Under the pieces are notes generated by a model. It was not told the origin of the DNA, did not search any database, and saw only the letters and a program-made list of their open reading frames with translations. 64,000 nucleotides of DNA from positions 22,668,273-22,732,272 of the forward strand of contig NC_081541.1 in assembly GCF_901000735.1 (NCBI RefSeq), read 5' to 3'. A program made the translations under genes and the position numbers. This DNA is from Corylus avellana. Lineage: Eukaryota > Streptophyta > Magnoliopsida > Fagales > Betulaceae. Of the stretch, positions 56,045 through 64,000 are shown piece by piece; position 1 is the stretch's first letter, and each line of letters opens with the position of its first letter.

Positions 56045-56515
56045 ACTTAAAAACCAAAACTGCAATTTGAGGTGTAATAGAAAGGGCAACACCTATTATA
56101 TTAGTGAAAACTCATGTTTATTATTCAAGTAGACATAACCGGAACTCATAAGCTCATTTCTTTCTTAACTATAAAGGTTTACTTACTTAAGTCTTAGACT
56201 TACGCGGTATTTGTGGCTTATTAGGTGGTCTTCTTTGAGATTTAGAGGATTCGCTAGGATGAAGGTGCCGGGTGGATATTTTCGAGTACCAAGTTTGACT
56301 AGGATGACTTTTTGGTAGAAGCTCCGTGCAGATGATTGATAATACTTGTGTACCATGTAGTTTTAGAAATTTCAAATCTTACCATTTTCCCTTCTGCAAA
56401 TATTTACTCTGATTTGTTATGGGCGATCCCTTGAGTTAGTTACTAGTTAATTGCACTGGAGGAATTACCAGTAACCATACCAAAATAGTTCAATAAGGTT
56501 TTGGGAGTGTTACAA
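56045..56515 (-). repeat. Possible LTR fragment with TGTAACACTCCC start
   Basis: On the minus strand the segment begins TGTAACACTCCCAAAACC at 56515, the kind of terminus seen in Ty3/gypsy LTRs. It has no partner or duplication, and the sirevirus LTR may have inserted into it at 56044. Treat as tentative. Confidence 0.35.
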
Positions 56516-56893
56516 TAGCTGACACATAGATCCTCCACCGACGATGCTCCCTCTTTCCTCCACATCCAACAATTTGCTTCTTCTACCTTTAAAAGGTTTC
56601 TTTTAGATCTCTCTCTTGCTTAGCCAGTTTGGGTTGGGGATTGGCCTAGGGCAAGGTATTCCTTGGATCTTCAGTTGTTTTCCCTGTCCAAGGGAATATT
56701 TATCCTATTGGGTATGAAGTTTGATGATTTATTGGAAGATTTGAATAATAATGTTGTAGTTTTAATTTGTTTCTCTTGCTTAAGCTTTGTTGGATTCTTT
56801 TTTTTTTTTGGAAGATTGTGTTTGTTTGAGTTTTTGGGATTATGTGATTTTGTTGACTTCATTGAATATTTCTAGAACTTTCCCTCTCCTTAC
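56516..56893. other. Low-copy-looking DNA, nothing recognised
   Basis: A T-rich stretch with a C/T-rich start and a T-run near 56800. A 70-codon frame is present, but it is compositionally a T-rich artefact without a domain. Confidence 0.4.
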
Positions 56894-57066
56894 GGAGTAA
56901 TGCTACAAGTTCCTCTTGAGTCCCTCCAAGAATGATGTAGCTATTAAAATCACCATTGGACTTGTAATTTATCATTATTATATTTTGATCAAATGGTGAT
57001 TTTAATAGCTACATCATTCTTGGAGAGACTAAAGAGGAATACATGAGAGACTTCTAGAATTACTCC
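56894..57066. mobile_element. MITE with GGAGTAATGCTA termini
   Basis: A 173-bp element with inverted ends GGAGTAAT...ATTACTCC and long inner complementarity (AATGATGTAGCTATTAAAAT against ATTTTAATAGCTACATCATT). The 7-bp direct repeat TCCTTAC flanks it (56887-56893, 57067-57073); CTCCTTAC is possible if the ends are shifted. A related element begins at 63853. Confidence 0.82.
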
Positions 57067-57387
57067 TCCTTACGTGCATAGAGTTTCTTTAAAAAAATGT
57101 TGGATCCCATTGTTTCATATCGAATTGCTTTGCAATCTTCTTTTATCATTTTGCGATGGTTTGTGGATCTCTCGTTCAATTTAAGATTCCTGCTTGTATT
57201 TGGGTTTGCATAATCTATTGAATACTTAGCTTAGAGCATATCATTTGGGTGTTTGAATTTTAGGTGCACAAAGTTGTATGTGATTTCGGGAGATGCAATT
57301 TCAAAAGTTGTGCCATTTAGAACTATTTAGAACTTCTAGATGAAAGTCTATGCTTGGTGTTGATCCATGACACGTTGCCAACATAAA

Positions 57388-57508
57388 TGAAATTGAGAGG
57401 GTCCGGTTAATGCGACTAGGAAAGTAGTACTGTCCAAAAATTTTATCCTAAAAATATTTGGACAATTTTACCATCTTGAATGTATTAACTGGACCCTCCC
57501 TATTTCAC
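57388..57508. mobile_element. Small inverted-repeat element (MITE-like)
   Basis: About 121 bp with imperfect inverted ends: ATGAAATTGAGAGGGTCC on the left against the complement of GGACCCTCCCTATTTCA on the right, with further pairing inwards (GTTAAT and TGTCCAAA). No clear flanking duplication. It lies 180 bp downstream of the PAR1 poly(A) signal. Confidence 0.6.
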
Positions 57509-57667
57509 TTACTTACCCAAGTGAAAGACCAACGAGAAATTTAATATAAAATTGAGAGGCAATTTGAGACTCAATTATTATGAAGCTAGTCAATAATTAA
57601 TGTTCCCCACGACCGATTGATAATAATAGGAGGTAGCCAATTAAGGAGATATTGAGAGGGGTTTACA

Positions 57668-57673
57668 TTTATT
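57668..57673 (-). promoter_or_regulatory. Candidate poly(A) signal of the PAR1 gene
   Basis: AATAAA on the minus strand, about 170 nt after the stop codon, in an A/T-rich context. Confidence 0.45.
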
Positions 57674-57843
57674 AATTTGGAGGAATTGAAGACAAACATT
57701 CCGGGGACACCCTCGTGCCCGTCACGTGCTTGCTTCCTAAGACAGAACACAGCTGCCCAACGAAACCATCCTCTTCACACTCTACTCTCCCTTTATATAT
57801 CGCTATCCAACATGGTCCTGAAGAAACCACGCACGCAATGTGT

Positions 57844-59477
57844 TTACACGGCATATGGGGCAGCGGCGGGGCTAGAGGCAACACCAGAGCTCAAAAGCTC
57901 GCTCATGGCACGGTGAGGGTTGCTGCGCCGACTCTCACAGAGATTTGGCAAAAATACTCCTGCATGTGACAAAACAAGTGATACAAAAATATACATTAAT
58001 GGGATGCATGTTACAAAATACCACATATATATATATCACAAAATCAGAAAACATATATATAAGAGAACAATTTTAGTTATGAATTTCATCGGTTGAATGA
58101 ACAATTCTTTGATTCATGGAGAAGAAAAACAATTTTATTTTTTAAAAAGGGACCAAATTAAGTGAAATATATATCATGAAGTTTTCGGCACAGTCCTAGC
58201 TAGGCTGCTTTATAGGAATTAAGATCCTTTCCTTTTTATTTGAAAAAAGAGAATATTCAGTTAGTTATACTGGAGTGTTATTTTTATCCCCTCAAAAAAT
58301 AAAAAGACAAAAATACTACTTCTACATATTTAGAAGCAAGAATCTATTAGTGGGCAAGGAATTGTTAGAATATAAATTAATCTTTTTCTATACCTTTAAG
58401 TTTTTGGGATAAATGGATTTCCCAACCAATTTACAAGAATAATTTTTATTATATTTTATCCATTTCAAAGTTGGGAAAAATTCCTACCTTCGCCGGCAGC
58501 CAAATTGAAGTAGAGGTCCACAATGTTGGGGCACTCCTGGTAGCAAGCTGGGGAGCAAAGCTTGGTGGTGAATTGATGCTCAAGCAGGGCATCCGATGAA
58601 ATGCCAACCATTTTCCTGTCAACCCCACATGCTTGAACGCACTTGTCGCTCTCTATGTACTCATAAATCCTCTGAACCATCACCTCCGATGTCTTGCACT
58701 CGTACTCCACGCTTCCATCGCCCGCCACCGACGTCTCCAACAAACACCTTTTCCCCGAAGACGCGACCGAAAACGCGCAGACTTTCTTTGGCACATCCTC
58801 GCATACAATCGCAGCTGCACCCAAATATATTAATTATTAACATAGGAGTCTAATAATAGAAGTATTTTAAGATTAAAATATCTTAGGATATTATATTATC
58901 TTTATAGATAACATTAGAAGTAGGGATTATAATTTAAATATTAGAGATAAGTATTATCATTAGAGTAGTTTATTCTACTTAGAGCCTGTTTGAGATTTCC
59001 TTTAAAAAATAGAGTTTTTAAGTCAAAAAGAACTTTAGACAAAAGCCTATTTTTAAGCTTTTGTCAAAAGTGCGTTTTAGCCATTATTAGGCTTTTTGGA
59101 CCCTCAATAGAGTACTTTTTTTCTTCAAACAGATTTTTTAAGTGTTAAAAGTACTTTTAAACCTCTCAAACGCAATTCCAAACAAACTCTTAGTCTTTTA
59201 CCTTCACTATGAATTGTAATTGTCGATTTAGAGATGTCAAGCTCATTAATAAATTAATTAGAAAATTAATCCCAAACTTTGTATTTGAAAAGGGTTTTAA
59301 GTTTCCTCAAAATTTAAAAGGTCTTAATTTTCTTAAAATCTAGTTTAGGTTCCCTCAGAATCTAAAATCTATTCCATTACGTATTCATGTAACAAAATGA
59401 TACATACCTAATGCTGAATGCAGGAAGAGAGAAGAGAGGAACAGAACCAATGACAATTTTGACGAGAATGCTGCCAT
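57844..59477 (-). CDS. PAR1: PAR1-family protein gene, three exons, 170 residues
   Basis: Exons read 59477-59408, 58814-58488 and 57959-57844 (total 513 nt with TAA). Both introns have GT...AG ends (GTATGTA...TGCAG and GTAGGAA...TGCAG), and the frame joins exactly. The protein starts MAAFSSKLSLVLFLSSLFL, a secretion signal peptide. It continues with the cysteine-rich PAR1 (photoassimilate-responsive) domain: CEDVPKKVCAFSVASSGKRC, then CVQACGVDRKMVGISSDALL, then CSPACYQECPNIVDLYFNLA, and ends FLPNLCESRRSN plus a Ser/Ala-rich tail. All exons are open and conserved, so it is probably functional. PAR1 proteins are secreted or vacuolar plant proteins with unclear biochemical role. It is the only host gene recognised here. 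Confidence 0.93.
58982..59189. mobile_element. Tourist-like MITE in PAR1 intron 1
   Basis: A 208-bp element with inverted ends GAGCCTGTTTGAGAT and the complement of GAGTTTGTTTGGAAT, flanked by the 3-bp duplication TTA (58979-58981, 59190-59192), as for PIF/Harbinger-type MITEs. The interior has AAGTCAAAAAG and TTTTGTCAAAAG blocks. It lies 165 bp from the exon 2 acceptor and 218 bp from the exon 1 donor. Confidence 0.78.
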
Positions 59478-59592
59478 GGTTGGACTGTGTTTTGCCTTGA
59501 GGTTTCTGTAGCGAAACGTTTTGTTTTGAGGATATCAAAGACAAAACACAGGTAGCTTTGTTCGGTGAGAGATTTGTGATGCAGGAGGGGTG

Positions 59593-59600
59593 TATATATA
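59593..59600 (-). promoter_or_regulatory. TATA box of the PAR1 gene
   Basis: TATATATA on the minus strand, 116 bp upstream of the ATG, which leaves a 5' UTR of about 85 nt. The context CACTTATATATACACC is typical of plant promoters. Confidence 0.7.
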
Positions 59601-59699
59601 AGTGAAATCAAGACGTGAGGAACCCAACAGAAACGGACTCTATGTCCTATTTCTAGAACTCACCGCCTTTGAAGCCTCCTATTCTTTTCTTATTGTTCG

Positions 59700-60869
59700 G
59701 CTAAATTTAACGCTTCTCTATATTTGGTGAGCGTTTGGAAGGTTTAAGTTAAATTTATTGTAACTATAAAACTCATTTTTGGAAAACCTGTCTTGCGTTT
59801 CTTCGAGAAACCCATGCGTGTCCTTTCATTCGTCATCTTCTATTTTTAACCATTTTCTTTTTCCCCATTTTTTTTATTTTTTTTCTAATTCTCATGTCCC
59901 GTAAAGCTATCTTATTCATTAACCGATTCTTTTTTTCTAAATTAGGTTGCAAGAAAACTTTTTCAATCCAGTGTATTAAATTGACATTGCAAAGAGTTGT
60001 AAGTACAAATTTATTGCCTAATACTTAAATTGTTTTACAAATAACAGAATCTTATGTAGGAAAAAGTACACATACTTATTTCAAACTACCATTCATTCTT
60101 AATATTCCTCCCGAACTACCAATTGCGTCAATATTCTTCCTAAACTACCAACAAATGTTAATGCTCTCCCTAAATAAGCAAAAAGACAAAATAAACATAA
60201 AAGTACTCTTATAGAAAAAAAAACAGATAATATCTAAAAAATAAAATTGTAACTTTGTCTCAAAATATTAATTCCTTAAAAAAAAATATTCTTATAAATT
60301 AATTTTATTTAAAAATAAAATTGTATCTTTTTTTCAAAAAATTAATTTTTTTTTTAAAATATTCTTACAAATTAATTTTTCATTCTTTCATTTTTTAACT
60401 TAAACTTTTTTTTCGTTTTTTAAAAAAATTAAAAAATAATTATATTTTTTTTTAAAAAAAATCTTTATAAATTGATTTGTTTTTTTTTTTCGTCTTAATT
60501 TTTTTTTCTATATTGTTTTAATAAAATTAAAATTTTAAAATTTTTTTAAAAACAAATCCTTATAAAATTGGTTTTTCTTTTTCTTTTTCTAATTTTTACT
60601 TTTTAGTTTTTTTCTTTAAAAAATCATTTGAAGTGTTTTTTAAATTTTTTTGAAGAGTATTTTTGTTCTTAGGGCGTACTACTTGTTTGGGCTGGAGAGA
60701 ACTAAGTTCATTTCACGAGCAATATTGTCTTATTTAAGAGTACCTTCGCTCCCCAAAAAAAAAAAAAAAAAAAAAAGAAAAAAAAAAGCAATTAAGAAAG
60801 ACAACAATTTCTCATTATAATTACATGTAGAATTCTCTTCATGTTTGTTTGTTATTAAGCTTGTCAGGA
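59700..60869. other. Very AT-rich intergenic DNA with degenerate repeats
   Basis: No gene. About four degenerate units of 75-100 bp, each around CTTATAAATTAATTT followed by T/A-tracts, lie at 60230-60600. An A-run spans about 60755-60788. An unrelated promoter for the minus-strand PAR1 gene may extend into the first few hundred bases. Confidence 0.5.
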
Positions 60870-62028
60870 TTAATTCTAACATAATTCAAAAGATGATTGT
60901 TTGTTTTTATTTATAAACTAAATGTATAAAAGTAAAAGTAAGATAAATTGCAATAGAGGAAAAGCATAGGGGGTTGACTTCACCACTAACTGTATAACAA
61001 TGGTGAATCACAAAATAACAAAAAAAAATTATTCTATTCATGATAAGACTCAGGTCACTCAAGTAGTCAAGAAAATATTATTAGTAAAAAATAAGTATAA
61101 TCCATCTTCAGTTGATACGGACCGTCTGTCTAACCTCTAGATGCGGTACAGTCCGTCTACCTTAAGTATGAACTATCAAATCTCTTAATTAGTTACACAC
61201 AATCAATGGATAAGCATAACTCATCTTCGATTAGTACGAGTCGTCTACCTAAATTGCACTAAACTATGGTGTAGAATGATTTGTCTTCCTAGGCATGGCC
61301 TATTAAACCTTCTTGATCATGTGTCAATTAAAACCGTTGCATAACCATCATTCTTATAATCACAGAATATTGTTGAGTTCAATCAAGATAAAAATCTTTC
61401 TAAGACAATGTAAGAATTTTATCAAGACTGAATATAAACATTGAAATCAATTCTTTTAGTTATACAATCATCATGAATATAAAAAAACCCTAATTAAAAT
61501 ACAATCAAACCATTGTTACTTGGAAATGGCCACATCACCACCCTATTACGAATTTAGCTCCTCATGGTGGTGCTGGAATGGCCTTCTACCATGTTCGTCT
61601 CCTTTTTAACTCTTCAAGCCTCCAAGAAGATGCTTTATGTGAAATTTCTCTATGCTAAGCACCTCCCCTCTCTCGAGAGGTTTATGACATATTTATAGGG
61701 TCTAAATTAAACCCTAGGAGCCTTCAAGTCTTAGAAATGCCGTACTTTTGTCTCCTAGTCGAATTAGGAGACCTAAACTTGTTCCATATTAGTTTTGCGT
61801 TTCTGCCCAGCAAGTTGGTACGAGTGCGCTCGAGCCCAAATGGTGCACTCGAGCGTGGGTGTGCTCGAGCCTAAGGAAAGAGGCACTCGAGCGCAGGTGT
61901 GCTCAAGGTCTTTTGATTTGTGCTCGATCCTAGATACTTCAACAGCTCCCTGAAGTGTATTTTAAGCCCAAAATCAATGGAATTTTTAACATCTTTATTT
62001 AAAACCGCAAAACATTAAAACAATGATA
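60870..62028 (-). repeat. Degraded LTR related to family III
   Basis: On the minus strand it aligns with the 24761-26278 LTR from near its start to near its end (shared GAAGATGG...GTACAGTCCGTC and CCCAAAATCAATGGAAT blocks). The first ~30 bp are lost. TATAAAT is at 61697-61691. Unlike family III, it has a CG-palindrome array at 61815-61935, upstream of TATA, built on CTCGAG instead of CGATCG. Confidence 0.75.
61815..61935 (-). promoter_or_regulatory. Array of CTCGAG-centred motifs upstream of the LTR TATA box
   Basis: Five to six units of GCGCTCGAG / GCACTCGAGCG type spaced by about 18-28 bp. The position relative to TATA (about 120-240 bp upstream) matches the CGATCG arrays of the other LTRs. 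Function is inferred only from that placement. Confidence 0.45.
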
Positions 62029-62930
62029 AAACACGAGGATTGTGTTCTATCCCCAACCACCAAATTAAAATGAAAGATAATGCAAACACAAAATAATCAG
62101 GCACAGCGGAAATTAAAACTTCATGACCACAACACCAAAACTTGTTAACGAAGTGGAAAACCCTTTGAACCAATCAAAGGGAAAAACCACTCTGTGGCAG
62201 CCGAACCCGGAAAATACTATACGAAGATTTAGATTACAGACAGTAGAAAATACTCACAAACCCTTGAGAATCTCTAGACTCTATAAGAACAACAAGCTCA
62301 CTTGCTTGTTTCCTAGCCAACCATCTTCATGAAGCGCATTTTCTTATTCACTCTTCGGTAGACTCTTTCACGGTTGTATAACAAGTAGTATTGTATACGG
62401 TGGAACGATGGTCAACACGTCAAGGGGAAGGACAGCCCGAAGCTTTCACCATGTCCTCTCTTGGAAACCAACTCATGAGACAACACAGCTCGGGGGAAAA
62501 CCTTTGAGACTATTTAGAGAAAATAGCCAAAAAGTCTACTTTGAACAGTAACAGGAAAAAGCCTTTTTAGGGAAGAAATTGTATTCATCACGTCTTAACA
62601 AGCCTCATTTCGCGTTAGGATGTGATGAACAAAATACACAGATTCGAGATCTGGAAATGTTCAAGTCTTAACAGGAAAGGATTCTTGTCATAATGTGAAG
62701 AGTAAAAACATCTCAGCCTCGTCATGAGTCCCTAACGAGGCATCTGACTAGCGAATAGGAAGCTCGTTCTTTAGTCACGTCACGTGTCCTGTCCCAACGA
62801 ATCATGTAACGAGGAACCATGGAGCTCTTTCTTCAGTCACGTCACATACCTGTCTTGATGATGCATCTAACAAGAAACAAGGGAGCTCCTTCGTCAATCA
62901 TGTCACATACCCGTCCATGTCATCTCTGAT
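62029..62930 (-). repeat. Truncated sirevirus-like LTR
   Basis: It aligns with 54836-55900 (AACACGAGGATTGTGTTCTA; GAAGTGGAAAACCCTTTGAACC; GAAGATTTAGATTACAGAC). Two or three diverged 60-bp repeat units are at 62700-62930. Both ends are missing, and no internal sequence accompanies it. Confidence 0.75.
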
Positions 62931-63379
62931 CCAGTAATCCCTCACATCCAAAGGTGGACCAGGAGTGTGATGCTTTGAATATTTGAACCCCAAGAAGAAA
63001 TGCATTTTCTTAGGTGTTAATTAGAATGCACCTGATCTTCAAAAATTGTTCAATTTTAAAGAATAGCAACCAAAACTATCCAACTTTTAGTTAGGATCGA
63101 ACATTCGACCCCAGACCATTGAATGTTCGATCGAAAACCTAGCACTGAACATTTGACCTTGGACCACACCAATGTTCAATCTGCAACCCTAGAACCATTA
63201 GGTAATAGTACATAGAACGTTCGAAGCATAGTACCGAACGTTCGATCCAGTCTGAAAGGCAATTTTAACCTACTATCCACCTGACCCAGCCTTATCCACC
63301 CACCTCTCCTATAAATACTATCCATTTTTTTCTCTTCAGACTTGACCCCTCACCCTTACATCCTAACAACCCTAAACCT

Positions 63380-63380
<1 letters not shown>
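62931..63380 (+). other. Promoter-like region with repeated GTTCGA-type motifs
   Basis: Between 63100 and 63245, six or more variants of GAACGTTCGATC occur at 15-35 bp spacing (63104, 63124, 63148, 63172, 63217, 63236). A TATA-like CTATAAATACTA at 63310-63321 and a C/T-rich start region follow. No ORF. It could be the U3 of an unrecognised LTR element or the promoter of a gene beyond the window. Confidence 0.45.

Positions 63381-63421
<41 letters not shown>
63381..63421 (+). repeat. (GA)n microsatellite in a presumed 5' leader
   Basis: GAGAGA repeats with one AAAG interruption, about 40 bp, located 65 bp after the TATA-like box. GA tracts in plant 5' leaders are common. Confidence 0.85.
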
Positions 63422-63424
<3 letters not shown>

Positions 63425-63852
63425 CTAGAAAGAGAAGGAGGAGATTTTGAGCTTGTTTTGCCATCTTCAAGGTAAACCTAGATGCACTAAGCTTGTTTTC
63501 ATATTGTATATATGATTTTCATGCTTGTTGCAAGTTTGAATGTGCCATGACGAGTTTATGCTATTATTTTTCTTGAAAAGCAGAAAGGTTCTTAAATGTT
63601 CTAAACCTACTCTCATTTTCTTAGATTATTAGGTTGTTGTGGTTTATTATGTCTTTATTAAACTCTTAGGAGCTTAGGATGATAATTACTATGTGTTCGG
63701 TAAGAAATAGGAACCTTGCAAACACTTTGGCACTCTGACTGAACGTTTGCTATAGTCTGACCGAATGTTCGGACATTTGGACAGTGCCCAGAATGGGTAA
63801 TTAGAGTTTTGTGATGTTTTAGCAGAGCTCTCAACTAGGATTTTGAGCCAAT
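63422..63852 (+). other. Possible leader exon end and downstream DNA
   Basis: CATCTTCAAGGTAAACC near 63462-63478 resembles a leader-exon 5' splice site, followed by T-rich, intron-like sequence. Two more GTTCG motifs occur at about 63740-63775 (GAACGTTTGC and GAATGTTCGGAC). No coding exon was recognised before the window ends. Confidence 0.35.
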
Positions 63853-64000
63853 GGAGTAATGCTATAAGGACTAGAGTCCTCGTTGAGTCCTCCAAAGTGT
63901 GATACGGCTTTTAAAATCACCTATAGATCAAAATTTAATGGTAATTTTAAATGTTATATCACACTTACAATGACTATAGGAGGACTCTAGTCTTCCTTAT
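63853..64000. mobile_element. MITE related to 56894-57066, cut by the window end
   Basis: It begins GGAGTAATGCTATAAGG and contains the complementary inner arms (AGTGTGATACGGCTTTTAAAAT against TTTTAAATGTTATATCACACT). The end GACTCTAGTCTTCCTTAT pairs with the start. The final few bases lie outside the window. Confidence 0.78.

Noticed and set aside
56663..56875. 70-codon hydrophobic frame
   Set aside because: It arises from T-rich DNA (runs of Phe/Leu), with no start context, domain or homologue in the window.
58596..58853. Plus-strand and other-frame ORFs over PAR1 exon 2
   Set aside because: They are shadows of the conserved minus-strand exon and lack any domain.

Overview
This is nuclear DNA from a flowering plant, almost certainly a eudicot. 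It is AT-rich, dominated by LTR retrotransposons stacked inside one another, and has one recognisable host gene, a three-exon PAR1-family gene at 57844-59477 (minus strand). No rRNA, tRNA, CRISPR or bacterial feature was seen. Family names come from reading domains and termini by eye; no database search was run.

Positions 1-44775 are one nested stack. The outermost layer is the 5' end of a minus-strand Athila-like (Ty3/gypsy) element: gag start 1-78, tRNA-Asp type primer site 503-520, LTR 527-655 resuming at 44270. That LTR is split by a Ty1/copia element (656-44269, minus). The copia integrase gene is split by a second Athila-like element (3380-42388, minus, exact 5-bp duplication GCTTT). 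Inside that lie a partial minus copy (5638-8678), an autonomous-type plus copy (8679-24218) and an autonomous-type minus copy (24219-39888). The plus copy's pol is broken by a rearranged non-autonomous element (13785-18327, duplication GAGGC) and a solo LTR (18902-20251, duplication TTATA). An LTR of the minus copy is broken by a young, nearly intact non-autonomous element (24761-30889, duplication TTAGC). All gag and pol genes carry stops, frameshifts or deletions.

The autonomous-type copies encode gag, protease, reverse transcriptase, RNase H and integrase. The non-autonomous families carry one ORF that looks like only the nucleocapsid half of Athila Gag: a CCHC knuckle at its N-terminus, a Tyr/Gln/Pro-rich stretch, a coiled coil and an acidic tail. 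Autonomous and non-autonomous families share the primer site and a roughly 1.4-kb 3' noncoding region, which suggests mobilisation in trans. That region has repeated polypurine-tract-like sequences and a 22-nt hairpin whose stem shows compensatory changes between families. A short CGATCG-centred palindrome is repeated upstream of the LTR TATA boxes and again in several 5' leaders.

Positions 44776-56044 hold two sirevirus-like (Ty1/copia) elements in opposite orientation that have gag but no pol. The plus one has a separate ORF with a C-terminal membrane segment before its 3' LTR, and its gag is split by a 2.7-kb solo LTR (45661-48391, duplication GAATT). Positions 56045-64000 are mostly low-copy-looking DNA with the PAR1 gene, three MITEs plus a fourth cut by the window edge, LTR fragments (60870-62930), and a promoter-like stretch with repeated GTTCGA-type motifs and a GA tract (63080-63480).
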